NCBI RefSeq assembly: GCF_004345645.1 | Contig: NZ_SLWS01000003.1 | Location: forward strand, 62,001-126,000 | Origin: Actinocrispum wychmicini | GTDB lineage: Bacteria > Actinomycetota > Actinomycetes > Mycobacteriales > Pseudonocardiaceae | Direction: 5' to 3' | Length of the DNA: 64,000 bases | Shown here: in pieces, positions 1 to 8,485 of the stretch | How the letters are laid out: every line of letters starts with the position of its first letter | Numbering within the stretch: position 1 is the first letter of the stretch | Position numbers and translations under genes: made by a program | Notes under the pieces: model-generated | The model's database searches: none | Told to the model about the DNA's origin: nothing | Seen by the model: the letters and a program-made list of their open reading frames with translations, nothing else

Positions 1-1
1 C

Positions 2-943
2 GCGGGTACGTACGCCACCCAGGAGAACTTCCGGATCATGCGGGCGGCCCTGGACGACGTGTCCAAAGAGGTCGGTCGGTACGTCCGGCTGACGAACTAC
101 GCCTCGGGTCTCTGCATGCCGGAGATCGCGGTGCTGGGCGGGTTGCAGCGGCTGGACATGATGCTCAACGACTCCATGTACGGCATTCTGTTCCGGGACA
201 TCAACCCGATCCGGACGTTCGTCGACCAGCGGTTCTCCCGGCAGGTGCACGCCAGGGCCGGGATCATCATCAACACCGGCGAGGACAACTACCTGACCAC
301 CGCGGACGCCGTCGACGCCGCCCACACCGTCACGGTGTCGCAGCTGTTGAACGAGCATTTCGCGCACGAGGCCGGACTGCCCGACTCGTTGCTGGGCCTC
401 GGGCACGCCTTCGAGATCAACCCGGACCTGCCCGACTCGTTCCGGCTTGAGCTGGCGCACGCCCTGCTGGCCAGGGAACTGTTCCCGGACGCCCCGCTGA
501 AGTGGATGCCGCCGACCAAGCACATGACCGGCGACGTCTTCCACGGCCACCTGCTGGACGGGTTCTTCAACCTCGCGGGTGTCCTCACCGGACAGTCGAT
601 CCTGCTGGTCGGGATGATGACCGAGGCGGTGGTCACGCCGTTCCTGGCCGACCGGGACCTGGCACTGGCCAACGTCCGGTACGTCCTGAACGCCGCCGGG
701 AGCCTGCGCGAGGACTTCCGGCCGGCACCGGACGGCTTCATCGTCAAGCGTGCCCACCAGGTCCTCGGCGAGGCGGTGGACCTGCTGGAACGGATTGTCG
801 ACGACGGTCTGTTGACCGCGATCGCGGACGGCACGTTCGGCCTGATGAAGCGCCCGCCGGACGGCGGCAAGGGCGCGGACGGCGTGATCGAGAAAGCGGA
901 CGGGTACGTCAACCCGGCGCAACTGAAGCTGGAGGCGGGATGA
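2..943 (+). CDS. kamD: D-lysine 5,6-aminomutase alpha subunit, 3' part
   Basis: This is the C-terminal 313 residues of the large subunit of the adenosylcobalamin- and PLP-dependent lysine 5,6-aminomutase, which moves the terminal amino group of beta-lysine or D-lysine to the neighbouring carbon in lysine fermentation-type degradation. The frame is open to the left edge (it reads [13 protein letters not shown] before the first internal Met at base 38), so the gene starts outside the window; the family is usually a little over 500 residues. Recognition rests on family-typical segments such as [17 protein letters not shown] and [13 protein letters not shown]. It overlaps the beta-subunit gene by four bases (ATGA), which is the usual coupled pair arrangement. 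The upstream members of the pathway, if any, lie off the window. Confidence 0.9.
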   Translation, partial: AGTYATQENFRIMRAALDDVSKEVGRYVRLTNYASGLCMPEIAVLGGLQRLDMMLNDSMYGILFRDINPIRTFVDQRFSRQVHARAGIIINTGEDNYLTTADAVDAAHTVTVSQLLNEHFAHEAGLPDSLLGLGHAFEINPDLPDSFRLELAHALLARELFPDAPLKWMPPTKHMTGDVFHGHLLDGFFNLAGVLTGQSILLVGMMTEAVVTPFLADRDLALANVRYVLNAAGSLREDFRPAPDGFIVKRAHQVLGEAVDLLERIVDDGLLTAIADGTFGLMKRPPDGGKGADGVIEKADGYVNPAQLKLEAG

Positions 944-1680
944 CCAAGCGACACGTCCGTCCCTACGGCGACACCACCGGCGACGGGATGATCCAGACGT
1001 CGTTCACGCTGCCGGTGCCGCACGGCCCGCGCGCCGACGGCGCCGCGCTCCAGCTGGCGAACAAGATGGGCATGGACCCGGCGATGGTCGTGCATTCGAA
1101 GCCGATCGGCCCGGACTTCACGTTCTTCGTGGTCTACGGCTCGGTGAAGCACATCGTCGACCTGGACGAAGTCCGGGTGGTGGAACGCGAGTACCCGTTG
1201 CTGTCCCCGTCCGAAGTGAACTCGGTGGTCAAGAAGACGTTGCGCCGCAAGCTGGTCGTGGTCGGCGGCTGTATCGGCACGGACGCGCACACGGTCGGGA
1301 TCGACGCGATCCTGAACATCAAGGGCTTCGCCGGCGAGAAGGGCCTGGAGTACTACCGGGAACTGAAAGTGATCAACCTCGGCGCCCAGGTGACCGTGCC
1401 CGACCTGGTGAAACGCGCCCGCACCGAGAAAGCGGACGCGGTGCTCGTGTCCCAGGTGGTGACGCAGCGCGACGCGCACATCCACAACACCCAGGAGATG
1501 TCGGCGGCGTTCCGGGAGGCGATGGGGGACCGGCGGCCGTTGCTGGTGGCCGGCGGACCCCGGTTCGACCCGTTGATGTCCGCCGAACTGGGCGTGGACC
1601 GGGTCTTCGGCCGGGGCACGACCCCGGGCGAGGTGGCGAGTTTCCTGGTGCACGCACTGTCCACGGCGCGCGCCGGGTAA
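940..1680 (+). CDS. kamE: D-lysine 5,6-aminomutase beta subunit
   Basis: The 246-residue product is the small, cobalamin-binding subunit of lysine 5,6-aminomutase. It carries the base-off/His-on cobalamin motif DxHxxG (D115-A-H117-T-V-G120 within [10 protein letters not shown]). Lys128 in NIKGFAG sits where the PLP Schiff-base lysine of the clostridial beta subunit is found; that residue equivalence is from memory of the family and is inference. The Rossmann-like B12 domain continues through [13 protein letters not shown] and LLVAGGPRF. The ATG overlaps the alpha-subunit stop, so a 1:1 coupled translation is expected. The following two-component genes begin 56 bases later and are probably a separate transcription unit. 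Confidence 0.92.
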   Translation: MTKRHVRPYGDTTGDGMIQTSFTLPVPHGPRADGAALQLANKMGMDPAMVVHSKPIGPDFTFFVVYGSVKHIVDLDEVRVVEREYPLLSPSEVNSVVKKTLRRKLVVVGGCIGTDAHTVGIDAILNIKGFAGEKGLEYYRELKVINLGAQVTVPDLVKRARTEKADAVLVSQVVTQRDAHIHNTQEMSAAFREAMGDRRPLLVAGGPRFDPLMSAELGVDRVFGRGTTPGEVASFLVHALSTARAG

Positions 1681-1736
1681 CCTACCCCGAACGTTTCTTG
1701 CCGTCTGTTTGCCTTCGCGCTCCTACCCTCGGTGAC

Positions 1737-2432
1737 GTGCACATCGTTGTCGTCGATGACGAGGCGGCCGTCCGTGATTCGCTGTCCAGGACGCTGGAGT
1801 TCGAGGGATACACTGTGTCCGTCGCTCCCGACGGGGCGCGGGCGCTCGACCTGATCCGGTCGCAGCGGCCGGACGGGGTCATCCTGGACATGATGATGCC
1901 CGTCCTGGACGGCCTGGCCAGCTGCCGGGCGCTGCGGGCCGAGGGCAACTACGTGCCCGTCCTGATGCTCACCGCCCGCGGTGACGTGAGCGACCGGGTC
2001 GCCGGGCTGGAGGCGGGCGCGGACGACTACCTGGTGAAACCGTTCGCGTTGCAGGAGTTGCTGGCCAGGGTCCGCGCCCTGCTGCGGCGCGCCGGGCACC
2101 GGGTCTCGCCGGCGCGGCCCGGTGAGCCCCAGTTGAGGTTCGCCGACCTCGCCATGGACCCGGTGACCCGGGAGGTGCGGCGGGGCGAGCGCCGGGTCCG
2201 GCTGACCAGGACCGAGTTCACGATCCTGGAGACGTTCCTGCGGCACCCCAGGATGGTGCTGACCCGTGAGGTGCTGTTCGACCTGGTGTGGGGGTACGAC
2301 TTCGGGTCGGCGTCCAACGGGCTCGACGTGTACGTGGGTTACCTGCGGCGCAAGCTTGAGGCGGCCGGCGAGCCCCGGCTGGTGCAGACCGTGCGTGGGG
2401 TCGGGTATGTGTTGCGGGACGAACCCCTGTGA
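1737..2432 (+). CDS. OmpR-family response regulator
   Basis: A 231-residue DNA-binding response regulator. The receiver domain (about 1-115) has the acidic pair VVDDE, the phospho-acceptor Asp in [10 protein letters not shown], the conserved Thr in LMLTARG and Lys in YLVKPF. The C-terminal winged helix (about 130-230) ends in the typical [10 protein letters not shown] chose GTG at 1737 because the protein then begins directly with HIVVVDDE; a longer frame from a TTG at 1698 adds an unconserved leader. A TACCCT hexamer at 1724-1729 lies seven bases before the GTG, so the mRNA may be leaderless. The gene overlaps its kinase by four bases (GTGA). It resembles the MprA/TcrR group of actinobacterial regulators; target genes are not evident. 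Confidence 0.93.
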   Translation: MHIVVVDDEAAVRDSLSRTLEFEGYTVSVAPDGARALDLIRSQRPDGVILDMMMPVLDGLASCRALRAEGNYVPVLMLTARGDVSDRVAGLEAGADDYLVKPFALQELLARVRALLRRAGHRVSPARPGEPQLRFADLAMDPVTREVRRGERRVRLTRTEFTILETFLRHPRMVLTREVLFDLVWGYDFGSASNGLDVYVGYLRRKLEAAGEPRLVQTVRGVGYVLRDEPL

Positions 2433-3817
2433 CCAGGTGGCTGCGTGGACTGTCGGTGCGTGCCAGGGTCACCGTGCTGGCGTTCGGCACGGTCGCGCTC
2501 GCCGTGGTCGGGGTCGCCCTCGGCTCGTACCTGATCGTGCGCGCCAAGCTGTACCAGCAGTTCGACGCACAAGTCCATTCCTACGCCCAACTCGCGGCGA
2601 GTACCGACTCACCGGACGAGGCACTGAGCACCCTGCGGACCGCGGACGACCGGCGGACGGACCTACTCGTCCAGTTCGTCGACCCGAACGGCAACCCGTC
2701 GCTGGCGGCGGCGGAACGACGAGCCCTGCCGGTGACGGCACTGGCCCGGTCTGTCGCGGATGGACGGTCGGTGGACGCCCCCGAGACCCTGATGGTGGCG
2801 CACGACCGTTATCGCGTGTGGACAGTGCACCGGGCGGACGGCGGCGCCGCCCAGGTCGCCAGGGACGCCGAGGGGATCGAGCACACCCTGTTCGACATCG
2901 GGCTGCTGCACGTGCTTGTCGGCGTGGCCGGTGTCGCGTTCGCCGCCTTCGCCGGGCGCAGGCTGGCAGTGGCCGGCCTGCGCCCGGTGGACGCCCTGAC
3001 CTCGGCGGCCGAACGGGTGGCGCGTACGCAGGACCTGACCGCCCGGATCGACGTGGCCGGCCGCGGTGAGACTGCCCGCTTGGCCGAGGCGTTCAACTCG
3101 ATGCTGACCGCGTTGGCCGCCTCGCGGGCGGCCCAGAAACGTCTGGTCCAGGACGCCGGCCACGAGCTGAGAACACCGATGACCAGCCTGCGCAACAACG
3201 TGGAGCTGTTGATCCACGCCGGCAAGGACCCGTCCAGACAGCTCCGGTCGACCGACCGGCTGCTGGCCGACCTGGGTGTCCAGGTGGTCGAGCTGAGCAC
3301 CCTGATCGACGAACTGATCGTCCTGGCCGGCGAGGAAGGCGGCCAGCCACCGGCTCGGGAGGAGGTGGACCTGGCCGCGGTGGTCGCCTCGGCGGTGGAA
3401 CGGGTCGGCCCCAGAGCCCCCCATGTCCGTTTCGAGGTCACCACCCAACGAGCCAACCTGAGCGGAGAACCGGCCTCGCTGGAACGAGCGGTCCTGAACG
3501 TCCTTGACAACGCGGCCAAATGGAGTCCACCCACCAGCGCGGTCCAGGTGACCATGAAAGTGGACGACGAAGCGGCGAGCATCGCGATCGCCGACGAAGG
3601 CCCAGGGATAGCGGACCGCGACCTGCCACACGTCTTCAAGCGTTTCTACCGGGCCGACACCGCCCGATCCCTGCCCGGCTCGGGCCTCGGACTGTCCATA
3701 GTGGAACAGATTGTCGAACAGCACGGCGGAACCGTGCGCGCGACCCGGGCCGGATCAGGCGGCGCGTTGGTGACGATAACCCTTCCCGTGGACAGCGTGG
3801 CGACAGCGGTCTCTTAG
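2429..3817 (+). CDS. Sensor histidine kinase, HAMP/HisKA/HATPase_c
   Basis: A 462-residue membrane histidine kinase, cognate to the response regulator it overlaps. Two membrane segments (about residues 10-33 and 152-175) bracket an extracytoplasmic sensor region of about 115 residues. A HAMP linker follows, then the H-box with the phospho-accepting His in [13 protein letters not shown], the N-box [10 protein letters not shown], the G1 box DEGPGI and the G2 box GSGLGLSI. All catalytic elements are intact. The stimulus cannot be read from the sequence: the sensor region has no motif I recognise. It starts with GTG in the regulator's stop region, which indicates translational coupling. Confidence 0.93.
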   Translation: MTRWLRGLSVRARVTVLAFGTVALAVVGVALGSYLIVRAKLYQQFDAQVHSYAQLAASTDSPDEALSTLRTADDRRTDLLVQFVDPNGNPSLAAAERRALPVTALARSVADGRSVDAPETLMVAHDRYRVWTVHRADGGAAQVARDAEGIEHTLFDIGLLHVLVGVAGVAFAAFAGRRLAVAGLRPVDALTSAAERVARTQDLTARIDVAGRGETARLAEAFNSMLTALAASRAAQKRLVQDAGHELRTPMTSLRNNVELLIHAGKDPSRQLRSTDRLLADLGVQVVELSTLIDELIVLAGEEGGQPPAREEVDLAAVVASAVERVGPRAPHVRFEVTTQRANLSGEPASLERAVLNVLDNAAKWSPPTSAVQVTMKVDDEAASIAIADEGPGIADRDLPHVFKRFYRADTARSLPGSGLGLSIVEQIVEQHGGTVRATRAGSGGALVTITLPVDSVATAVS

Positions 3818-3872
3818 CCAAACCCTCGAACATCCTCATCAATCTCTCATCGAACGCGCCCACTGTTGACGT

Positions 3873-4499
3873 GTGACCACATCTCAGGTTCATCCCCACG
3901 CGGCGACCCTGGCCAAGCTGGCTGTGGCCACCGCCGTGGGGGCTTTCGCGGTGGTCGGCGCACTCACGATCGCGCTCGGCCGGCAGGTGGACCCGCTCAC
4001 GGATCCGGTCAGTGACTACGCCCTGCACGGATCCGGGGCGTGGTTGTTCGCAGTGGCGGTGGGGTTGTTGGTTTTGGGTGGGGTCGCGATCGGGGCGGCC
4101 ATGGTGCGGGCCGGGCTGCCGCGGGCGGCGGCGCCCAGGGTGTGGTTCGGGTTGTGGTGCACCGGACTGACGATCTGCGCGGTGTTCCCCGGCAATCCCA
4201 GTTCGACGGAGACTACTTGGGCCGGCGAGGTGCACAGGTTCGGTGGTGCGTTGTTCCTCACCAGCATGCCGTTGGCCTGTCTGAGTCTCGCCCGCAGGCT
4301 CGGCAGTCATCCACTGTGGACTGTGGTGGCCGCCAGGGCGCGTTGGTTCGCCTACCTGGGTGGTGCCACGGCCGGGGCGTTCGGCGTTTCCCAAGTTGTC
4401 CCTTGGCTTCCGCAAGGACTGCTCGAACGCGGGGCGTTGGGCGTGGAACTGGCGTTTCTCGTTGTTCTCGCGACGACCGTAAGCAGGGCAGTACGATGA
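3873..4499 (+). CDS. DUF998 family integral membrane protein
   Basis: A 208-residue polytopic protein with about six hydrophobic segments. The DPVSDYALHG motif after the first segment, a WFGLWCTGLTICAVFPGNP loop and the HRFGGALFL segment identify the DUF998 family, whose function is unknown. It begins with GTG 55 bases after the kinase gene and overlaps the next ORF by four bases (ATGA), so it is probably cotranscribed with the transporter/glycosyltransferase gene that follows. Nothing in the protein suggests a catalytic role; it may be an accessory membrane component of the neighbouring glycosylation or export step, which is inference from position only. Confidence 0.8.
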   Translation: MTTSQVHPHAATLAKLAVATAVGAFAVVGALTIALGRQVDPLTDPVSDYALHGSGAWLFAVAVGLLVLGGVAIGAAMVRAGLPRAAAPRVWFGLWCTGLTICAVFPGNPSSTETTWAGEVHRFGGALFLTSMPLACLSLARRLGSHPLWTVVAARARWFAYLGGATAGAFGVSQVVPWLPQGLLERGALGVELAFLVVLATTVSRAVR

Positions 4500-6610
4500 T
4501 CTTGCTCGCCATCATGTGCGCTGTCGTGGCCGCGTGCTGCTTCGCCGGGTCGGTGACGCTTCAGCACGGCGCGGTACGGGCGCAGAACGAGGGACGGCTC
4601 AGCTTACGGACCCTGTGGCGGGCGATGCGTTCGCCGCGGTGGCTCGCGGGCACGGCGTTGGGGATCACCGGCAGCGGCCTCCACGCGACCGCGCTGTCGT
4701 TGGCACCACTGGTCGTGGTCCAACCTATTGGCGTTCTGAGCCTGGTGCTGACGGTCGTCCTCGGCCGGCGGGTGAAGGCCGGGTTCTCGTTGCTCGCCGT
4801 GGTTCTGGGCGTGGCCGGGTTCGTCGGAGTGGCCGCGCTGAGCGGCGCGGGAGCGGCCGGCGTGCCCCGACCCGAGTTGGTGCAGCCCTTCGTCGTCGTG
4901 GCCGCCTTGATCTTCGTTCTGGGACGCCGGCGATGTCTCGGTTCGGCGGCGGCCGCGGCGGTCCTGTTCGGCACCGGTTCGGCGTTGATCAGGGTCGCGT
5001 CGCTGGACATCTTCACCCACCACCAGGTCCTGACCGGACTGGGGTGGGCGGCCGAGTCCGTCGCGCTCATCGTCGCCGGCGGCTGGGCCGTACACCAGGC
5101 ATACGCAGCGGGACAGGCGGCGACCGTCATCGCGGTGACCACTGTGGTCGATCCGCTCACCGCTGTGGTCATCGGCCTGTGGTGTTACGGCGAAGCCGCA
5201 CGGCTCACCCCGCTCGCGTACGTGGCGCTCGTGGCACTCGCAGTGACAGCCGGTTCGGGCGTGCTCGCCCTGGCCCGGACATTCGTTCCCCTGGAGGACT
5301 TTCCCATGACCGACGCCCGGCTCCGCATCCTGATGGCCGCGGACACGTTCCCGCCCGACATCAACGGCGCCGCGCATTTCGCCGGCCGCCTGGCGAACGG
5401 ACTCGCCGCCCACGGCCATGACGTGCACGTCGTCTGCCCGTCGTACTCCGGCCGACAACACACCGAAAAAGTGGGCGCGGTGACGGTCCACCGGCTCAAG
5501 GCGTGGCGCACCCCGTTCCATCCGACTTTCCGTGTCACCACTCCACGACACGCGGCCCGCGCGGTGGCCCCGCTGATTCAACGACTACGCCCGGACGTTG
5601 TGCACGTGCAGTCCCATTTCTCTGTCGGCCGGTCGGTCCTCGCGGCGTCCGGCGATCTGCCTGTGATCGCCACCAACCACTTCATGCCCGAGAACCTGCT
5701 CGGCTTCGCACCCCTGCCGCGGTGGGCGCGGGATCGTCTCTCGCGTTGGGCGTGGCGAGACCTGGTCCGGGTCTTCCGGAACGCCACCACAGTGACCACC
5801 CCGACCCCTAGAGCCGTCGAGTTGCTCACCGCGCAAGGGCTGCACCAGCGGGCACTGGCCATCTCGTGCGGTGTCGACCTTACCCACTACGCGACCGAAC
5901 GCACTCCGAACGGAGATCGGGTCACGGTTCTGTTCGTGGGGCGGCTCGACAAGGAGAAGAACGTCGGCGACCTGCTTCGGGCGTTGCCGTTCCTGCCGTC
6001 GGCGCGCGCCGAGATCGTCGGTGACGGTTCCTGCCGGGAAGAACTGTCCCGGCTGGCCAAGACGCTGCACGTCGAAGACCGCGTCCACTTCCACGGATTC
6101 GTCAGCGACGAGGACCTGGTGAGCGCGTACCGCGCGGCTGACGTGTTCTGCATGCCCGGAACGGCGGAGCTGCAAAGCATCGCCACCATGGAGGCCATGG
6201 CCGCGAGCCTGCCCGTCGTCGCGGCCGACGCCATGGCACTACCTCACCTCGTACGCGGTGGCGTCAGCGGTTTCCTGTACCCACCTGGCGATGTGAACGG
6301 ACTCGCCGCCGCCGTCGCCACGCTCGCGGCGGACCCGTCACTGCGTGCCGACATGGGCAAAGCGGGCCACGAGATCGTCTCGCGGCACAGCCTGGACGAG
6401 ACCATCACGTCCTACGAGGAGCTGTACACCACGGGGATTCTTTCACGTGCAACGAGTTCCACCACGACGACCACCGCGACCGCTTCGACCACGAGCAACG
6501 AGATGAGCACCACGAGCTGGGTGGCGCCGGCTTGGAGCGGTGACGCCCCGCCAAGCAGGACGCCCACGAACGCGCCCGGCAACGTCACCAGCCCGACGGT
6601 GCGTGTCTGA
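4496..6610 (+). CDS. Fused DMT-type transporter and GT4 glycosyltransferase
   Basis: One open frame of 704 residues joins two proteins normally separate. Residues 1-270 are a DMT-superfamily transporter with nine to ten hydrophobic helices (for example LAPLVVVQPIGVLSLVLTVVLG). Residue 271 onward is a GT-B family 4 glycosyltransferase: N-terminal ILMAADTFPPDINGAA, donor-site region LFVGRLDKEKNV, and the acidic ExxxxE-like segment in GTAELQSIATMEAMA. The junction has an internal ATG at 5306 preceded by GGAGGA at 5293-5298, so the enzyme could also be made separately (5306-6610, 434 residues). The last about 60 residues (Thr/Ser rich) overlap the convergent FetB gene and look like read-through after loss of the normal stop. 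Fusion versus two products is undecided. Confidence 0.75.
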   Translation: MILLAIMCAVVAACCFAGSVTLQHGAVRAQNEGRLSLRTLWRAMRSPRWLAGTALGITGSGLHATALSLAPLVVVQPIGVLSLVLTVVLGRRVKAGFSLLAVVLGVAGFVGVAALSGAGAAGVPRPELVQPFVVVAALIFVLGRRRCLGSAAAAAVLFGTGSALIRVASLDIFTHHQVLTGLGWAAESVALIVAGGWAVHQAYAAGQAATVIAVTTVVDPLTAVVIGLWCYGEAARLTPLAYVALVALAVTAGSGVLALARTFVPLEDFPMTDARLRILMAADTFPPDINGAAHFAGRLANGLAAHGHDVHVVCPSYSGRQHTEKVGAVTVHRLKAWRTPFHPTFRVTTPRHAARAVAPLIQRLRPDVVHVQSHFSVGRSVLAASGDLPVIATNHFMPENLLGFAPLPRWARDRLSRWAWRDLVRVFRNATTVTTPTPRAVELLTAQGLHQRALAISCGVDLTHYATERTPNGDRVTVLFVGRLDKEKNVGDLLRALPFLPSARAEIVGDGSCREELSRLAKTLHVEDRVHFHGFVSDEDLVSAYRAADVFCMPGTAELQSIATMEAMAASLPVVAADAMALPHLVRGGVSGFLYPPGDVNGLAAAVATLAADPSLRADMGKAGHEIVSRHSLDETITSYEELYTTGILSRATSSTTTTTATASTTSNEMSTTSWVAPAWSGDAPPSRTPTNAPGNVTSPTVRV

Positions 6611-7173
6611 TCCAACGCGGGCACCAGCGCGCTACCTGCTGACGGACGGCAGATCAGCAAGGCGGCGTCGCGGGGGAGCAGGCCCAGTGCCAACGCGGCC
6701 TCGTATTCGCCGCGGCGGGCACGCAGTTCGTCCAGGGCGCGGCGACCGGCCAATGTGGTCGCCGTCATCGCGCCGCCGATGAGTATTCCAGCAATCGGAA
6801 CGATCGCGACCGGAGTCACTGGGACCAGCCCGGAGCCGACGAGCATCGCCAGCACTGGCGCGACGCCGGCACCGATCGCGGTGCCGGCCCACCGCGCGTG
6901 TGTCCACCGGCCGAGCCGACGGCCGGACGTGAGGCCGGCGATGCCGAACATCACCGCGACGAACAGGACCGTCAGCCCACCCGACCGCAGCACGGCGGTG
7001 ATGACCAGCGACACGACCGTCAGCTGGATCGCGGCCCGCGCGCTCGCGGTCAGGACGGCATGCCACGTGCCGATCTTGCCGAGCCAGACGACCACCGCGC
7101 CCGCACCCGCCAGCAAGACCAGGACGACGGCGAGCAGTGGTCCGACAGCGATCGTTCCGTTGTTCACACGCAC
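6412..7173 (-). CDS. FetB/YbbM-like ABC permease (UPF0014)
   Basis: A 253-residue inner-membrane protein of the UPF0014/FetB family, in E. coli the permease of the FetAB exporter linked to iron homeostasis. Family-typical segments are ARAAIQLTVVSLVI near the N terminus, PVTPVAIVPIAGILIGGAMTATTLAGRR in the middle and ALDQTRTVGLVTLPGAFVGVLLGGASPLQAGATQ near the C terminus, with about seven hydrophobic helices. Starts with GTG. No ATPase partner (FetA) is adjacent, so it would need one supplied elsewhere. Its 3' end overlaps the convergent glycosyltransferase frame by 199 bases; because the family length and C-terminal helix are normal here, I regard this gene as the conserved one of the overlap. 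Confidence 0.85.
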   Translation of the reverse strand: MRVNNGTIAVGPLLAVVLVLLAGAGAVVVWLGKIGTWHAVLTASARAAIQLTVVSLVITAVLRSGGLTVLFVAVMFGIAGLTSGRRLGRWTHARWAGTAIGAGVAPVLAMLVGSGLVPVTPVAIVPIAGILIGGAMTATTLAGRRALDELRARRGEYEAALALGLLPRDAALLICRPSAGSALVPALDQTRTVGLVTLPGAFVGVLLGGASPLQAGATQLVVLISLLVVEAVAVVVVVELVARERIPVVYSSS

Positions 7174-7302
7174 ATCTTGGCTGGTGTCGCTGAAAGGGAT
7201 ACGATAAAGCAGCGTTCACAAGTGTGTCATCTGTTCATACTCGTGAACGACCGCCGCCTGAGCCGCCAAACCGGATTCCGTACTCATGGGAAGGAACCGA
7301 CC

Positions 7303-8322
7303 ATGACCAGGCTCAGGCATGCAGCCGTCTATGCCTGCGCGATGGGGCTGATCTTCATCTCCGCGCACACCGCCCACGCCTCGACGACCTACCAGGTCAG
7401 CACCGCGGCGCAGCTCAAGGCGGCCCTCGCGGCCGTCAATCCCGGCGACACCATCAACCTGGCCAACGGAAACTATGCCGGCCAGTTCGTGGCGACGCGA
7501 CCAGGCACGGCATCCGCCCCGATCACGCTCACCGGCGGCCCGTCCGCGGTGCTGAGCGACCCCCTCTTCAACCCCGGCGACACCGACTGCCCCTCCGGCC
7601 AGACCGGCTACGGCCTGTGGCTGCAGGGCGCGAACTACTGGAACCTCAAGGGGTTCACGGTGACGAAGGCCAAGAAGGGGATCGTGCTGGACAGCTCCCA
7701 GCACGTCACCGTTGACGGCGTGACTGTCCACGACGTCGGCTACGAAGGCGTGCATTTCCGTAAGAGCAGTGCCTTCGGGGTGATCAAGAACTCCACCGTC
7801 TACAACACCGGCTTGGAACAGCCTGGCTTCGGCGAGGGTGTCTACATCGGATCCGCCAACAGCAACTGGGAGTGCTTCGGCACCGGCGGCGGCCCGGACG
7901 CCGGGAACTTCGTCCAGGTGCTGGACAACAAGATCGGTCCGGGCGTGGCGGCCGAGGGGGTGGACATCAAGGAAGGCACCCACGACGGCCTGATCGCCGG
8001 CAACATATTCGACGGCACCGGCGAGAAGAACCAGAACTCCGGTGACTCGGTGATCGACGCGAAGGGCAACAACTACACCATCACCGGCAACACGGCCAAG
8101 AACGCCTTCCTGGACACGTTCCAGGTGCACAACGTCTACACCGGCAACGGCTGCGGCAACATCTTCAGCAAGAACACGCTGACGGTCACCAACGCCAACG
8201 GCTACGGCATCAACGTCACCGACCAGAGTTCCTGCTCGGCAAACCCGAACAAGGTCGGCGCCTCCAACAAGAGCACCGGCGGCAAGGGACTCACCAAGAT
8301 CCCGCTCACCCCTGGTCTCTGA
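7303..8322 (+). CDS. Secreted right-handed beta-helix protein
   Basis: A 339-residue exported protein. A Sec signal peptide of about 26 residues (ending SAHTAHA) precedes a mature part that starts TTYQVSTAAQLKAALAAVNPGDTINLANGNY, the usual entry of pectate-lyase-like parallel beta helices. Repeated coils follow (LKGFTVTKAKKGIVLDSS, VTVDGVTVHDVGYEGVHF, YTITGNTAKNAF). Start ATG 7303 has GGGAAGGAA just upstream. Likely acts on a polysaccharide outside the cell, perhaps a pectate-lyase or related polysaccharide lyase/hydrolase, but I cannot place the catalytic residues or substrate. A strong hairpin follows the stop. Confidence 0.8.
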   Translation: MTRLRHAAVYACAMGLIFISAHTAHASTTYQVSTAAQLKAALAAVNPGDTINLANGNYAGQFVATRPGTASAPITLTGGPSAVLSDPLFNPGDTDCPSGQTGYGLWLQGANYWNLKGFTVTKAKKGIVLDSSQHVTVDGVTVHDVGYEGVHFRKSSAFGVIKNSTVYNTGLEQPGFGEGVYIGSANSNWECFGTGGGPDAGNFVQVLDNKIGPGVAAEGVDIKEGTHDGLIAGNIFDGTGEKNQNSGDSVIDAKGNNYTITGNTAKNAFLDTFQVHNVYTGNGCGNIFSKNTLTVTNANGYGINVTDQSSCSANPNKVGASNKSTGGKGLTKIPLTPGL

Positions 8323-8335
8323 GTCCCTACCCGGT

Positions 8336-8364
8336 GGCGGCGGGGCGGGACAAGCCCCGTCGCC
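8336..8364 (+). terminator. Hairpin after the beta-helix gene
   Basis: Arms GGCGGCGGGGC (8336-8346) and GCCCCGTCGCC (8354-8364) pair over 11 positions with one G-U wobble and a seven-base loop, 13 bases after the stop codon. There is no clear U tract, as is common in high-GC actinobacteria. It separates the beta-helix gene from the unrelated gene pair that follows. Confidence 0.6.
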
Positions 8365-8485
8365 GGAACAGACCAAGCCACTGGGGGCCGTCCGGGTGAA
8401 CCGGCGGCACCCTTGTGGACAGGTGGGATGGCGACGGGCACCGTCAGGCCATTGCCGATGGCGGGCGGTGCCCTGGGAGGCCGAA

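Noticed and set aside
289..1653. Long minus-strand frame across the aminomutase genes
   Set aside because: Arginine/histidine-rich without motifs; the plus strand has a recognised enzyme pair.
8396..8485. Upstream extension of the 690-residue protein from GTG 8396
   Set aside because: Sequence is Arg/Trp-rich and starts inside the terminator region; ATG 8486 has a strong ribosome binding site.
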